Shown here in pieces: positions 8,246-17,827 of a DNA stretch of 39,510 nt. Both the position numbers and the translations under genes were made by a program. Position 1 is the stretch's first letter, and every line of letters begins with the position of its first letter. The stretch covers positions 1 through 39,510 of the forward strand of contig NZ_JAMQKC010000027.1 of NCBI RefSeq assembly GCF_028416595.1, read 5' to 3'. The notes below the pieces were generated by a model that did not search any database, was not told where the DNA came from, and saw nothing but the letters and a program-made list of their open reading frames with translations. This stretch comes from Aquibacillus salsiterrae. Lineage in GTDB: Bacteria; Bacillota; Bacilli; Bacillales; Amphibacillaceae.

Positions 8246-9673
8246 ATGGAACTTACATTAGCACATTGGTTATACCTAGTTGGTACTTTACTCGTCATTT
8301 TAACCATGTTATTTAGACAAAACGTGGTTGTGCCAGCGTTGGTTATGAGCTTTTTCATTGCTTGGTCCTTCACCGGCTCGTTCCTAGAAGGTATTCAATC
8401 GATTTTCAATGCAAATTTAACAGCAGCGACAGAGCTTTTCAATATCTTTTTAATTATCGCAATCATGACATCATTGCTTCGTTCAATTAAATCAATAGGC
8501 GCAGATACGCAAATGGTCCAGCCCTTTCAAAAGGTAATGAAAAATGGGACACTTTCCTACTGGGTACTAGTTGTTGTTACCTACTTTTTATCCTTATTCT
8601 TTTGGCCAGCACCAGCAGTTCCACTTATCGGTGCATTACTAATCCCAGTAGCCATCCAAGCTGGGCTCTCACCAATTGGTGCAGCACTGGCTATCTCATT
8701 GGCCGGACACGGGATGGCGTTATCGTCTGACTTCATTCTTAAAGTTGCACCTGAGTTAACCGCATCAAGTAGTAAGGCTATTGAAGCAAGTGCTGTTGGT
8801 GAACAGACGTTAATTTTATCGTTAATTGCCGGTGCAGTGTCGCTTAGTCTCGCTTATTGGATGAACCGGAAAACAATTCGACCACCTGCAAAGGAAAATC
8901 TAACAGAGTGGGAAAACAGTGGTGATGGTGACCTTGACATAAGTGCAGATGACACAGAAGTCAAGACAGGAAAATATAGTCCAGTATTTGCCTTTCTCGT
9001 GCCATTTATCTTTTTAATTATTGTTACCTACGTGGTTATTGCAACTTTTTCCGATCTCGTTCCAGCTATTGAAGACGGCGCAGGCTCTTCCCTTGTTGGA
9101 GGTACAGCGCTTCTATTAGTTATTATCATGTCTCTGTTCCGTGACTATAAACAGACATTACAGGAAGTCAGCGATCACATCGTCCAAGGGTTTGTGTTTG
9201 CCTTTAAGGTGATGGGTCTAGTTATTCCAGTTGCCGCGTTTTTCTTTATTGGTAGTGGTGAACTTGCCGGACAAATTTTCGGAACGGACCCCGATAAAAC
9301 ACCATCTTTCTTATTCGATTTAGTTCAGGCTGGGCAAACCTTTATTCCAAATAATGCCTTTTTTACAGGATTTGGTGTGCTCTTACTCGGGATGATTTCC
9401 GGCCTTGATGGATCCGGTTTTTCCGCTTTACCACTGATTGGTTCCTTATCGGAAGCATTGGCAGCAACAGTTGGTATGGATCCAGCCACACTTGCATCTA
9501 TCGGTCAGGTCGGAGCGATTTGGGTTGGTGGTGGCACCCTTGTTGCATGGTCACCAATTATTGCAATAGCAGGTTTTGCTAAAATTTCCGTTATTGACCT
9601 TGTTAGAAAAAGCTTTATTCCAGTTGTCCTTGGTTTAATTGTTGCAACTATCTTTGCCTTGATATTTTGGTAA
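8246..9673 (+). CDS. YhfA-like integral membrane transporter
   Basis: The 475-aa protein has roughly 11-12 hydrophobic helices, with a cytoplasmic acidic loop near 215-245 (ENSGDGDLDISADDTEVK). It resembles, from memory, B. subtilis YhfA and other ion-transporter superfamily carriers. Conserved helix-breaking motifs SLAGHGMALSSDF and GMISGLDGSGFSALPLIGSL would line the substrate path. AAAAAGGAG lies before the ATG. The substrate is unknown; organic anions are the usual guess for such carriers. It is followed by two hairpins and a long tandem array. Confidence 0.75.
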   Translation: MELTLAHWLYLVGTLLVILTMLFRQNVVVPALVMSFFIAWSFTGSFLEGIQSIFNANLTAATELFNIFLIIAIMTSLLRSIKSIGADTQMVQPFQKVMKNGTLSYWVLVVVTYFLSLFFWPAPAVPLIGALLIPVAIQAGLSPIGAALAISLAGHGMALSSDFILKVAPELTASSSKAIEASAVGEQTLILSLIAGAVSLSLAYWMNRKTIRPPAKENLTEWENSGDGDLDISADDTEVKTGKYSPVFAFLVPFIFLIIVTYVVIATFSDLVPAIEDGAGSSLVGGTALLLVIIMSLFRDYKQTLQEVSDHIVQGFVFAFKVMGLVIPVAAFFFIGSGELAGQIFGTDPDKTPSFLFDLVQAGQTFIPNNAFFTGFGVLLLGMISGLDGSGFSALPLIGSLSEALAATVGMDPATLASIGQVGAIWVGGGTLVAWSPIIAIAGFAKISVIDLVRKSFIPVVLGLIVATIFALIFW

Positions 9674-9700
9674 AGGATATTGTAAGAAATTCGGATTCAA

Positions 9701-9723
9701 ACATCTGTCGGTTCCACAGATGT
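9701..9723 (+). terminator. Hairpin after YhfA-like gene
   Basis: Perfect 8-bp arms ACATCTGT and ACAGATGT lie 28 bp beyond the stop, followed by CTAGCTCTTTATG. It is possibly a first, weak terminator. Confidence 0.5.
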
Positions 9724-9766
9724 CTAGCTCTTTATGCCCGATTGGTCAGGGAGGCATTTTCAACTA

Positions 9767-9801
9767 AAGCCAAAGTAGGTGTAATTTAACCACTTTGGCT
9801 T
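9767..9801 (+). terminator. Rho-independent terminator of YhfA-like gene
   Basis: AAGCCAAAGT pairs with ACTTTGGCTT, the stem extended by AGG/ACC-side pairs. It is followed by TTTGGTTTGTTT on the plus strand. Confidence 0.75.
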
Positions 9802-9930
9802 TTGGTTTGTTTCCGTATTGTTGCTTCCTATTATCACTCGCTAGTAGATTGATCATGTGCAGCAATAACAGGAGTCAATCTCAGGCTACGGCCTCAATCA
9901 CCGACAGATCTACGGTTCTGATTAACAAAA

Positions 9931-10430
9931 TCTGTCGATAACTACCTTCATTATCGACACATACTAGTTCTGATTAATTAAATCTGTCGATGACTACCAT
10001 CTTTATCGACACATCCTGGTTCTGATTAACAAAATCTGTCGATGACTACCTTCTTTATCGACACATCCTAGTTCTGATTAACAAAATCTGTCGATAACTA
10101 CCATCATTATCGACACATACTGGTTCTGATTAATTAAATCTGTCGATGACTACCTTCTTTATCGACACATCCTAGTTCTGATTAACAAAATCTGTCGATA
10201 ACTACCTTCATTATCGACACATACTGGTTCTGATTAACAAAATCTGTCGATAACTACCTTCATTATCGACACATACTGGTTCTGATTAACAAAATCTGTC
10301 GATAACTACCTTCATTATCAACACATCCTAGTTCTGATTAACAAAATCTGTCGATAACTACCTTCATTATCAACACACCCTAGTTCTGATTAACAAAATC
10401 TGTCGATGATACACCCACTCACCGACAGAT
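9931..10430. repeat. Tandem array, ten copies of a 52-bp unit
   Basis: TCTGTCGAT recurs at 9931, 9983, 10035, 10087, 10139, 10191, 10243, 10295, 10347 and 10399, exactly 52 bp apart each time. Each unit holds a hairpin TGTCGATAA / TTATCGACA around a 9-nt CTACCTTCA loop, then a conserved linker ending GGTTCTGATTAACAAAA. Some copies have TGTCGATGA, giving a G-T pair in the stem. The last unit is capped by CGACAGATTT, complementary to AAATCTGTCG, and CCGACAGAT also precedes the first. No ORF runs through it. Confidence 0.95.
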
Positions 10431-10750
10431 TTAGCAACTTTTCACTAAACAGCCTTCTCCCCGAAAATGAATGACCACCTATTCAAGCACAATTCCGGAG
10501 AAAGGAAGATTGACGTCCAATCACACTTCCCAAATTATCCATATAGTAAACTAACAGCCTGAAAAAGGAGTTATAACTATTATTTTACATTAGTTAGGGA
10601 GGGCTAGGCTTTGCGGTTGCCTTAGGAGCAATTGCCGGGTTTGCTCTTTCAGCATACTACTAGACTAGCATTTATCGATTAAGTCTCATGTATACTACCA
10701 TTTCTCTTCTTACTTAAGTGGAGACGTTTTTTTCTGAAAGGAGTCAAACG

Positions 10751-11185
10751 ATGTTAATTAGAAAAGCTACCGAAACAGAACTTCACATAATTAAACAACA
10801 CAGACCGATTGTCCAAAAAGAAGCAACGGTTGGTTATCTTGACACGAACGTAGATATACCACCTGATTTATATGTAAACAATAGCTCCTACTACGTGATA
10901 GTCGATAATCAGACTTTGGTTGGATGGGTGCAAATCGGTGATACAATAGACAACTATGACTTTGAAAAGGTTGGTATAATTACGGAGCTGTATATACTGC
11001 CCCATTTTAGAAAACAGGGTTATGGTAAGAAACTTATACAAGCAGCACTTACCATCTTCAAACGTAGAGGACTAAAACGTGCTCAATTGAACGTTTTTGC
11101 AGGCAACAAAGCAAAAACGCTTTATGAAAGTTTAGGATTTAAAGACATATCAACTGTTATGGAAAAGTATTTAGACAGAGATTGA
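10751..11185 (+). CDS. GNAT-family N-acetyltransferase
   Basis: The 144-aa protein has the GNAT fold, with the acetyl-CoA loop in LYILPHFRKQGYGKKLIQAA (R/Q-x-x-G-x-G form) and a C-terminal NKAKTLYESLGFKDIS motif. The ATG at 10751 is used because GAAAGGAG lies 8 nt upstream and MLIRKATETE is a typical GNAT start. The longer frame from 10718 would run through this site. The acetyl acceptor is unknown. The 10440-10750 upstream stretch shows no other convincing gene. Confidence 0.85.
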   Translation: MLIRKATETELHIIKQHRPIVQKEATVGYLDTNVDIPPDLYVNNSSYYVIVDNQTLVGWVQIGDTIDNYDFEKVGIITELYILPHFRKQGYGKKLIQAALTIFKRRGLKRAQLNVFAGNKAKTLYESLGFKDISTVMEKYLDRD

Positions 11186-11267
11186 AACGGACATTTATTC
11201 CGTTAATGTTGGAAGTGATTATTTCTTATGCATTTAAGAGTAGCTAATCGTGATAAGAAACCGTATA

Positions 11268-11295
11268 GAGAGGAATTGTTTAACCGATTCCTCTC
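11268..11295 (-). terminator. Probable terminator of the cypC operon
   Basis: Perfect 9-bp arms GAGAGGAAT and ATTCCTCTC lie just past the cypC stop. On the minus strand they are followed by TATACGGTTTCTTATC, a weak T-tract. Confidence 0.55.
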
Positions 11296-11310
11296 CACAC
11301 AAACCTTTGC

Positions 11311-12567
11311 CTATAACCGCCGGATGTTGCTCAGTTCCATTCCACTTTTAGGTAGTGTCGGTAATTGATCTAGACTGTAATTTAAATCCTGATTCGGAAT
11401 GTCATACTCGATTTTATGAACAAGAAAATTTAATGTAGCCTTCATTACCTCAAGTGTGACACCTTCCCCAGGACAGCGGTGCCCTTTCGCCGGATCACCA
11501 CCGCCATGTGGAATAAAGGCAAACAGACCACCGGACCAACCCTTGAATCGCTCAGGGTTAAACTCATTTGGTTTTCCCCATATCCGTTCATCATGATTTG
11601 TCCCGTAGATATCGAGCATTACAAGTGTGCCCTTGTTAAACGCAACATCGTTCCACGTAAAATTGTTACGGACACGCGCACCGAGAAACGGTCCAAACGG
11701 ATAAAAGCGCCGGACTTCATGAATAAATCTTTCCATGTCGTCACTTGTACCTGTCTTTAGCTTTTGCTTTTGTTCTTTATATTGAGAGAGTGCCAACGCC
11801 GCAAACGTAATAAACGTTGCATTAGCCACAACCGGTCGCAGTACATTAATAAGTTCCACTGCCGCCATCTGCGTATCCAAGCGTGTTCCGTCAGGCTGTT
11901 CAAAAAAGGCCATTTCATAGAGGGCTGTCCCACTGTTCGCTTCTAATTCCCCAGCCCTCACCAATTCGACGACTCCCCTGATCCATTCCTCAGCTCGATT
12001 ACGCGCCCTTCTGCCTTGCCAATGTTCTGGGCCAATCTTCCCAAACGAGTAAATCATTGCGATAAAGTCGTCTGCACGCTCCGTTAACTCCGATTCGTCT
12101 AACGGAACCCCAGCCCACTTGCACACGACGCTCGTTAAAATATTTTTTGCTTCCTCAAAAAGAACAATACTCTCTTGGTTCTCCCATCGCACTAGGGTAG
12201 CTTCCCAATGCTCAGTCGTTAGCTCTGCCAGCTTTTTCTGGTTTGGTGGCGTCAACAAAGACATAAACAACAACTTGCGATGGAGGTGCTCTTCACCATC
12301 GAGCGTTTGGATTGCATTTTTGCCAAACAATGTTTTTTGGACACGCTTTGGCGCAGCACCTTTTCGTTGAAATTTATCGGAATCATAAAAAATTTTTGCA
12401 GCTTCTTCCCCTCTCATGAATATCGCCTTTTCCCCTAGTACCCGAGCCTCAAAAATGTCTAACTTAAATCTATTTACTCGATTTTCAATAAACAAATAGC
12501 CCTCTTTTAATAGCGCTAAGCTCTGATCGATTCCCTCTACATGTGGAAGTGATTGGTTTTGTTCCAT
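11311..12567 (-). CDS. cypC: Cytochrome P450 fatty-acid peroxygenase (CYP152 family)
   Basis: This 418-aa protein is of CYP152 (B. subtilis YbdT/CypC) type, which uses H2O2 to hydroxylate fatty acids at the alpha or beta carbon without a reductase. The heme ligand is Cys365 in KGHRCPGEG. The I-helix has Arg244-Pro245 (LRPVVANATF) in place of the usual acid-Thr pair; in this family Arg-Pro binds the substrate carboxylate. ExxR is present as HEVRRF near 283-288. The ATG follows AAGGAG by 12 nt. It lies 23 bp downstream of a small membrane-protein gene and probably shares its mRNA. Confidence 0.95.
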   Translation of the reverse strand: MEQNQSLPHVEGIDQSLALLKEGYLFIENRVNRFKLDIFEARVLGEKAIFMRGEEAAKIFYDSDKFQRKGAAPKRVQKTLFGKNAIQTLDGEEHLHRKLLFMSLLTPPNQKKLAELTTEHWEATLVRWENQESIVLFEEAKNILTSVVCKWAGVPLDESELTERADDFIAMIYSFGKIGPEHWQGRRARNRAEEWIRGVVELVRAGELEANSGTALYEMAFFEQPDGTRLDTQMAAVELINVLRPVVANATFITFAALALSQYKEQKQKLKTGTSDDMERFIHEVRRFYPFGPFLGARVRNNFTWNDVAFNKGTLVMLDIYGTNHDERIWGKPNEFNPERFKGWSGGLFAFIPHGGGDPAKGHRCPGEGVTLEVMKATLNFLVHKIEYDIPNQDLNYSLDQLPTLPKSGMELSNIRRL

Positions 12568-12590
12568 GCGTTCTAATCGCTCCTTTTTCG

Positions 12591-12950
12591 TTAGTTGCTT
12601 CGGCTGTTTCTCGCTACGATTGCAAGTATTCCAACCGCTACCACGCTCGAAAATAAGGGCCGTTTACTAGCTTTGATATAAAGCTGACTCAGTTGTTCAG
12701 TTGCTTGTTGAAAAGCATCATCCTTCTTTGCCTTTGAGAGTAACTCTTTCCCCTTCGTTCTTGTCGCCTGGACTGTACCAAGCATAAGTTTACTAGAAGA
12801 GTTGGCGACAGCTTTTCCTTTTGTAACAATGCCATTGTTTGCATTCAGTGTGACAGGATAATTCCACTCCCGTTGCTTTAATTGGTTGATACCATTCAAG
12901 TGAATAACCTTATCCTCATATTTTTTCGAATACGTTAATTGCTCATCCAC
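12591..12950 (-). CDS. Hypothetical protein with C-terminal membrane helix, upstream of cypC
   Basis: The 119-aa basic protein has a long soluble part (SKLMLGTVQATRTKGKELLS and EQLSQLYIKA) and one hydrophobic helix near 99-113 (FSSVVAVGILAIVARN), then NSRSN. The topology is tail-anchored. AAAGGGG precedes both the ATG at 12950 and an in-frame GTG at 12956; the GTG is at better spacing. It precedes cypC by 23 bp, so a role in membrane lipid oxidation is possible. A TTGACA lies at 12999-13004 upstream. No family recognised. Confidence 0.6.
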   Translation of the reverse strand: MDEQLTYSKKYEDKVIHLNGINQLKQREWNYPVTLNANNGIVTKGKAVANSSSKLMLGTVQATRTKGKELLSKAKKDDAFQQATEQLSQLYIKASKRPLFSSVVAVGILAIVARNSRSN

Positions 12951-13067
12951 ACGTTAGTCCCCTTTCACCGGAAAAATATTGTTAACTTTAGTATTATCTG
13001 TCAATCGGAATGAACTATTCATAAGAGTTAAAGGTAAAGATCACAGTTTTTTTAAACATAAAAATAA

Positions 13068-13111
13068 GGACGGTTCCTTGCGCCCAATAATAAGCGACGC
13101 AAAAACCGTCC
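13068..13111 (-). terminator. Rho-independent terminator of the amino-acid ABC operon
   Basis: On the minus strand GGACGGTT and AACCGTCC form the outer stem, with TTGCG/CGCAA continuing inside. It is followed by TTATTTTTATG. It lies just after the ATPase stop codon. Confidence 0.85.
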
Positions 13112-13133
13112 ATCATATCTTTTAAAGATAAGG

Positions 13134-13856
13134 TTATAGCACTTTACTTAAAAAGGCCTGAGTCCTTGGGTTTTTTGGATGATCAAAAATTTGAGCAGGG
13201 TTGCCTTCTTCTTGGATAACTCCTTCATCCATGAAAATAACGCGGTCACCCATCTCCTTAGCAAACCCCATTTCATGTGTTACAACTACCATGGTCATCC
13301 CTTCTTGTGCAAGGTCTTTCATTACTTGTAACACCTCACCAACAAGCTCCGGGTCAAGTGCAGATGTAGGCTCATCAAACAGCATCACTTTAGGATTCAT
13401 GGCGAGCGCCCGAGCAATGGCCACCCGTTGTTTTTGCCCACCGGACAGGCTTTCAGGATATTCGTCAGCCTTGTCCGACAAACCGACCTTCTTTAGCAAG
13501 GCTTGTGCTATTTCTTTTGCCTCCTGTTCAGAGAAACCTTTTACTTTCATCGGCGCAAGCGTAATATTTTCTAACACAGTTCGATGCGGAAATAGATTAA
13601 AATGCTGGAATACCATACCAACTTCTGCACGCAATTCGTTTATATTCGTATGAGGGTCCGTTAAGTCTTTCCCATTAATTTTGACAGTTCCTGAAGTAAT
13701 CTCTTCCAATAGATTCAAACAGCGAAGAAGTGTACTCTTTCCGGATCCAGACGGACCAATAACACAAACTACTTCTTGCTCTTTAACCTCGACATCAATC
13801 CCCTTTAGTACTTCTAACTCTCCAAATGCTTTGTGTAAATCGGACACGGTAATCAT
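13134..13856 (-). CDS. Polar amino-acid ABC transporter, ATP-binding protein
   Basis: The 240-aa ATPase has Walker [17 protein letters not shown]-loop [10 protein letters not shown], signature [17 protein letters not shown], Walker [15 protein letters not shown] and switch His in [10 protein letters not shown]. This is the GlnQ/ArtP/TcyN class. The ATG directly follows the stop of the permease gene (TAG-ATG), showing tight coupling. It energises import of a polar amino acid, perhaps glutamine, arginine or cystine; the sequence does not settle which. Confidence 0.95.
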   Translation of the reverse strand: MITVSDLHKAFGELEVLKGIDVEVKEQEVVCVIGPSGSGKSTLLRCLNLLEEITSGTVKINGKDLTDPHTNINELRAEVGMVFQHFNLFPHRTVLENITLAPMKVKGFSEQEAKEIAQALLKKVGLSDKADEYPESLSGGQKQRVAIARALAMNPKVMLFDEPTSALDPELVGEVLQVMKDLAQEGMTMVVVTHEMGFAKEMGDRVIFMDEGVIQEEGNPAQIFDHPKNPRTQAFLSKVL

Positions 13857-14519
13857 CTATACATCCAACTTCCTTTCTAATCGTCTTAAATAAATGGAAG
13901 CAGGTACAGTTATCATTAAATAGAGCACACATACCATCGCAAGTGTTTCAAATATTTCATACGTGACATTATAGTATTGCTTCCCCATGTAAAGCAGCTC
14001 ACCAATGGCAATAACAGAAAAAAGTGATGTATCTTTTAAACTAATAACGAACTGATTACCAAGCGGTGGGAGCATTCGTTTAAATGCCTGTGGCCATATA
14101 ATGTATCGCATCGTCTGACTCTCTGTCAGTCCTAAGGAACGCCCTGCTTCACTTTGTCCCTTATCAATGGAATAAACAGCGCCGCGGACAATCTCCGCAA
14201 TATAAGCACCTGCATTAATAGCAATCGCAACAATTGCAGCCGTTAGTGCATTAATACTTAACCCAATTAAATCTTCCGTTAAACCGTAATAGATAAATAG
14301 AACTTGTACTAAAATTGGTGTGCCACGGACAGCCTCGATATACACTACCGAAATACCTCGGATAAGCTTACTTTTCGCTAACCGTGCTATCCCAACAATT
14401 GCTCCAAGGATAAATCCAAAAAACAAACCAATTAACGTAATCAGCACAGTCATCTTTAACCCCTGGAATAAGGTTGGTAAAGAATCTATATACGGCGAAT
14501 TGAAAAAAGCATCAAGCAT
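13857..14519 (-). CDS. Polar amino-acid ABC transporter, permease
   Basis: The protein is 220 aa from the ATG at 14519, which has AAGGAG 12 nt upstream; an ATG at 14543 would overlap that site and add eight residues. It has a HisM/GlnP-type fold with about five helices. The coupling helix includes EAGRSLGLTESQTMRYIIWP, the EAA motif that docks on the ATPase. It forms the membrane channel, probably as a homodimer since only one permease gene is present. Confidence 0.92.
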   Translation of the reverse strand: MLDAFFNSPYIDSLPTLFQGLKMTVLITLIGLFFGFILGAIVGIARLAKSKLIRGISVVYIEAVRGTPILVQVLFIYYGLTEDLIGLSINALTAAIVAIAINAGAYIAEIVRGAVYSIDKGQSEAGRSLGLTESQTMRYIIWPQAFKRMLPPLGNQFVISLKDTSLFSVIAIGELLYMGKQYYNVTYEIFETLAMVCVLYLMITVPASIYLRRLERKLDV

Positions 14520-14646
14520 ACGTTCATCACTCTCCTTAAACATGGGTCACGAGGACAGTTACTTGTCCCAATTCCCAATCATTATCAATCACATACCAAG
14601 TCCATGGACTATCTAAATATAAGCATCCATCCTTTGTGTGAAAAAA

Positions 14647-14673
14647 GCGCAACAGGCTTCTGCCTTGTTACGC
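14647..14673 (-). terminator. Intercistronic terminator/attenuator
   Basis: On the minus strand GCGTAACAAGGC and GCCTGTTGCGC form a stem with loop AGAA, followed by TTTTTTCACAC. It lies between the binding-protein and permease genes, so read-through would give less permease and ATPase than binding protein. Confidence 0.8.
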
Positions 14674-14690
14674 ACAGTTTTTCCAATCGT

Positions 14691-15479
14691 TTATTTAGAT
14701 GGCTCTGAACCAAACCACTTCTTATAGATTTCATCATAGGTACCATTTTCTTTTAGCGCAGCAAGTGCCTCATTAACAGGCTCAACAAGATCTGAATCTT
14801 TTGGAAAAGCGATTCCATATGGTTGTCCCTCAAGCACATCACCAACTGTTTTAAGTTCACCCTCGGCATTTTGGGAAATATAGTACTTAACGTTCGGTAA
14901 GTCGTAAAGCACACCATCTAATCTGTCCTTTTGAAGATTCATGTACGCCGTAACAATTTCAGGGTAAGCAACCACTTCTGCGTCCGTATTACCATTTAAG
15001 TATTCTTCACTTGTTGAACCTTGGCGTGCACCGATTTTCAGTCCATCAACATCATCAATCGATTCAATAGTAGAATTTTCAGGCACTGCTAAAATTAGAC
15101 CGGAATCATAGTACGAATCAGAGAAATCAATTGTTTCCTGTCTCTTTTCAGTAATAGAAATCCCGGCAATTCCAATCGGAAATTTCCCTGATTGCATGGA
15201 CGCAATTAAACCGTCAAACTCCATCGTTTTAAATTCGACATTAAAGCCCGCCTCTTCTGCCACCGCTTTGATCAGGTCAATATCAAACCCTTCCATTTCA
15301 CCAGTTTCTGGATTCTTATATTCAAATGGTTGGAAATTAGCATCTGTTGCAACTGTATATGTCTCGACATCCTCACCACTAGACCCATTTGAATCATCTT
15401 TAGATGAGCTTGTGCCACACCCAGCTACTAATGCAACAAGAAACAAGAATAAAATCATACGTATTAAATTTTTCTTCAC
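14691..15479 (-). CDS. Polar amino-acid ABC transporter, substrate-binding lipoprotein
   Basis: The 262-aa protein begins with a lipoprotein signal: a basic MKKNLIRM start, a hydrophobic core, and lipobox LVAGC with Cys21 as the lipid-anchored residue. A Ser/Gly/Asp-rich linker follows. The mature part is a family 3 solute-binding protein (TVATDANFQPFEYKN, GFDIDLIKAVAEEAG, ISITEKRQETIDFSDSYY). GTG at 15479 follows TTAGGAGG. It is the first gene of the three-gene operon. The ligand is a polar amino acid; glutamine or arginine would fit. Confidence 0.93.
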   Translation of the reverse strand: MKKNLIRMILFLFLVALVAGCGTSSSKDDSNGSSGEDVETYTVATDANFQPFEYKNPETGEMEGFDIDLIKAVAEEAGFNVEFKTMEFDGLIASMQSGKFPIGIAGISITEKRQETIDFSDSYYDSGLILAVPENSTIESIDDVDGLKIGARQGSTSEEYLNGNTDAEVVAYPEIVTAYMNLQKDRLDGVLYDLPNVKYYISQNAEGELKTVGDVLEGQPYGIAFPKDSDLVEPVNEALAALKENGTYDEIYKKWFGSEPSK

Positions 15480-15614
15480 TCATTAACCTCCTAAAAAATT
15501 GGTATCTATTCATGTATATGACAAAGATTGCTAATTATGAGGACAACACGCCGAAAAAGTTGCAAAGGTTGGAAAATAAGCTAACTAAATGATGAATAAG
15601 GTGGGGGGATTTAC

Positions 15615-15659
15615 ATGAAGAACATCTTGTCTGTACTAAAAGGCGCTCGGAAAATCTGA
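15615..15659 (+). CDS. Possible 14-aa small ORF
   Basis: MKNILSVLKGARKI is preceded by GGTGGGGGGATTTAC, a strong ribosome site. A second short frame (15518-15592, MTKIANYEDNTPKKLQRLEN and on) lies just upstream but lacks a ribosome site. The hairpin at 15678-15700 could end such a transcript. There is no other evidence of expression. Confidence 0.25.
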   Translation: MKNILSVLKGARKI

Positions 15660-15677
15660 TTTTCATCCAAGATAATA

Positions 15678-15700
15678 AGCATGGAAGCTAATTCCATGCT
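15678..15700. terminator. Hairpin terminator downstream of fbp
   Basis: Perfect 9-bp arms AGCATGGAA and TTCCATGCT with a 5-nt loop are followed by TATTATCTT on the minus strand and CATTGTTTTC on the plus strand. It lies 28 bp past the fbp stop. Confidence 0.65.
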
Positions 15701-15727
15701 CATTGTTTTCGTATCCTAAAACTCTGG

Positions 15728-17659
15728 TTAATTCATATATCGATATTCCATCAAACTTTTCAGTATAGAGATTTCCTGCAGAATTTCTTCACCAACATTT
15801 GTCTCCCGTACCTTTTTCCGTTCAAGCTCTTCGTCTACTAGACGTTTAACTGATAAAACATCGTTTCCGTCTTTTAGTACATCCTCTTTCGAATTGAATT
15901 TTTTATGAGCGACGAGCTGCATCCCAAAGGAGTTGAACAAGAGGGTGTAACCTGCAATTCCAGTTGTCGATTGATAGGCCTTGGAAAAACCACCATCAAT
16001 AACAACCATCTTTCCGTTTGCTTTGACTGGATTTTCCCCTTCAATTTCCTTAACAGGCGTATGCCCATTAATAATGTGCCCTTGTTCAGGGTCTAACTCA
16101 AAGTCTGCTAAAATATTCCGACAAATCTCTTCTTGTTCACGCAAATAGTAATACGGATTTTTTATCTCTTTGTGGGTTTTTTTATCTTTAATAAAATACC
16201 GTTCAAATGTAGTCATCTCTCTTTTACCGAATAAAGAGGAGTACTCCCCTGTCCATAAATACCAAATCATATCTGTAGCGAGGTCATCTATTTCCTCCGG
16301 ATGGGCAAAAGCATAGCGAACATAACGTTCAAACACATCTAGAAGCTCACGTCCTGCATAGGTGTTCCCTTCAATGACCATCTTCTCCATGTTGCCATTT
16401 TCATCCAATGGGATACAGCCATGAATAAGCAAATTGCCGTTATATTTTAAATAGAGGCTGCCCTTTTTCATTAAAAATTTCATATGCCTTGCAAGTTTTT
16501 CAGAATGTTGAATGGAAAACAAGAGCTTATCCATCACTTGTTTTTCTTCCTCTAATAGTTTCGTAGGATTATTCGGATCAACCGTTGCAAAACAAGTATT
16601 TTCAAGTGAATACGTCGTACCACGAATGGTTATTTCGTTCTCATTAAAATTAATCTTCTCAAGTAAAAGCCTTTCATCCATATGAAAGCATGGACGTCTT
16701 TTAATGATCGGACTTTCCAATTTAAACTGGATCATTGCAATCGCTTGATGAATCTTAGTTATTTGCAACTTTTCATAATCAGATATATCTTCCCCTGCTT
16801 GGATTTTAGGTCGAAACACTGGATTATCCTCGTAATATTTTTCAGCAAGATTAAGCAGCGGTCTAAGATTAATTCCGTAAACATCCTCAATAATGTCTAG
16901 ATTTGCATAACGAGCACAAATCCGGATAATATTAGCTAAACACACCTTTGAACCGGCAAAAGCTCCAATCCATAGTACATCATGGTTGCCCCACTGAATA
17001 TCTACAGAGTGATAGTTAATTAAAGTGTCCATTATTTTATCTGGCTCTGGTCCCCGGTCATAAATATCCCCAACAACATGAAGGTGGTCTACTATGAGGC
17101 GTTGAATCGTGTAAGCAAGACCTATAATGAGCTTGTCCGCTTGGCCAAGCGAGATGATTTGCTCGACAATGCTAGAATAATAGCCCTTCTTATTCGAATA
17201 TTCATCGGTTTTGTACAATAGCTCCTCGATGATAAACACAAATTGATTGGGCAATGCCTTCCGTAATTTAGTCCGAGTATATTTAGAGGAAGTATAAGGG
17301 ATGAGCCTGATCATATATTCAATAAATTTCTTATACCATTCGTTTAATTCCTCATCGTTATCAAAACTATTTTTGATTAACTGTATTTTCTCATCCGGAT
17401 AGTAAACTAGTGTGGCAAATTCATTGATTTCCTGTTCAGATAATTCTTCTTTAAAAATATCTTTAATTTTTTCTTTCACTTTTCCGGAACCATTTCTTAA
17501 AACGTGTTGAAATGCTTGATATTCACCGTGAAGGTCACTAACAAAGTGCTCGGTTCCTTTTGGTAGGTTTAGGATTGCTTCGAGGTTGATGATTTCAGTT
17601 ACAACTTTCTCTTCACTGTCATACTTTTGAGCTAGCAAGTCTAAAAACTTTGTGTTCAA
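15728..17659 (-). CDS. fbp: Fructose-1,6-bisphosphatase class III
   Basis: The 643-aa protein is a class III FBPase of the B. subtilis Fbp type. It removes the 1-phosphate of fructose-1,6-bisphosphate in gluconeogenesis. Metallophosphatase motifs are clear: [13 protein letters not shown] near residue 38, [11 protein letters not shown] near 197, and [10 protein letters not shown] near 223. A C-terminal [13 protein letters not shown] follows. The start is a TTG after GGGAGATACC. It is a single gene, with the hairpin at 15678 downstream. Confidence 0.97.
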   Translation of the reverse strand: MNTKFLDLLAQKYDSEEKVVTEIINLEAILNLPKGTEHFVSDLHGEYQAFQHVLRNGSGKVKEKIKDIFKEELSEQEINEFATLVYYPDEKIQLIKNSFDNDEELNEWYKKFIEYMIRLIPYTSSKYTRTKLRKALPNQFVFIIEELLYKTDEYSNKKGYYSSIVEQIISLGQADKLIIGLAYTIQRLIVDHLHVVGDIYDRGPEPDKIMDTLINYHSVDIQWGNHDVLWIGAFAGSKVCLANIIRICARYANLDIIEDVYGINLRPLLNLAEKYYEDNPVFRPKIQAGEDISDYEKLQITKIHQAIAMIQFKLESPIIKRRPCFHMDERLLLEKINFNENEITIRGTTYSLENTCFATVDPNNPTKLLEEEKQVMDKLLFSIQHSEKLARHMKFLMKKGSLYLKYNGNLLIHGCIPLDENGNMEKMVIEGNTYAGRELLDVFERYVRYAFAHPEEIDDLATDMIWYLWTGEYSSLFGKREMTTFERYFIKDKKTHKEIKNPYYYLREQEEICRNILADFELDPEQGHIINGHTPVKEIEGENPVKANGKMVVIDGGFSKAYQSTTGIAGYTLLFNSFGMQLVAHKKFNSKEDVLKDGNDVLSVKRLVDEELERKKVRETNVGEEILQEISILKSLMEYRYMN

Positions 17660-17827
17660 ATTTATGGTATCTCCCTTCTCCCGCTTAACTATTTAAATTT
17701 GCTAAAAATTCTGTTAAATGAATGTACAAATAACTATACCATAAATACTAATTATATCAATTTTGTTCTGGATCTAGCAGAAAGGATTGCGAGATTTGAG
17801 CTATTCGTTTCCCCATCTCTAATTTTT

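Noticed and set aside
9931-10430. CRISPR array
   Set aside because: The whole 52-bp unit is conserved, there are no variable spacers and no cas genes nearby.
10590-10664. Small hydrophobic peptide gene (GGLGFAVALGAIAGFALSAYY)
   Set aside because: The frame has a stop just upstream and no ATG, GTG or TTG in a usable place, although AAAGGAG occurs at 10563.
13201-13653. 150-codon plus-strand ORF inside the ABC ATPase gene
   Set aside because: Antisense shadow of a clear ATPase gene; composition is Ser/Thr-rich without motifs.
14544-14646. Gene or riboswitch between binding-protein and permease genes
   Set aside because: Only the attenuator hairpin is supported; no conserved riboswitch features or ORF were seen.
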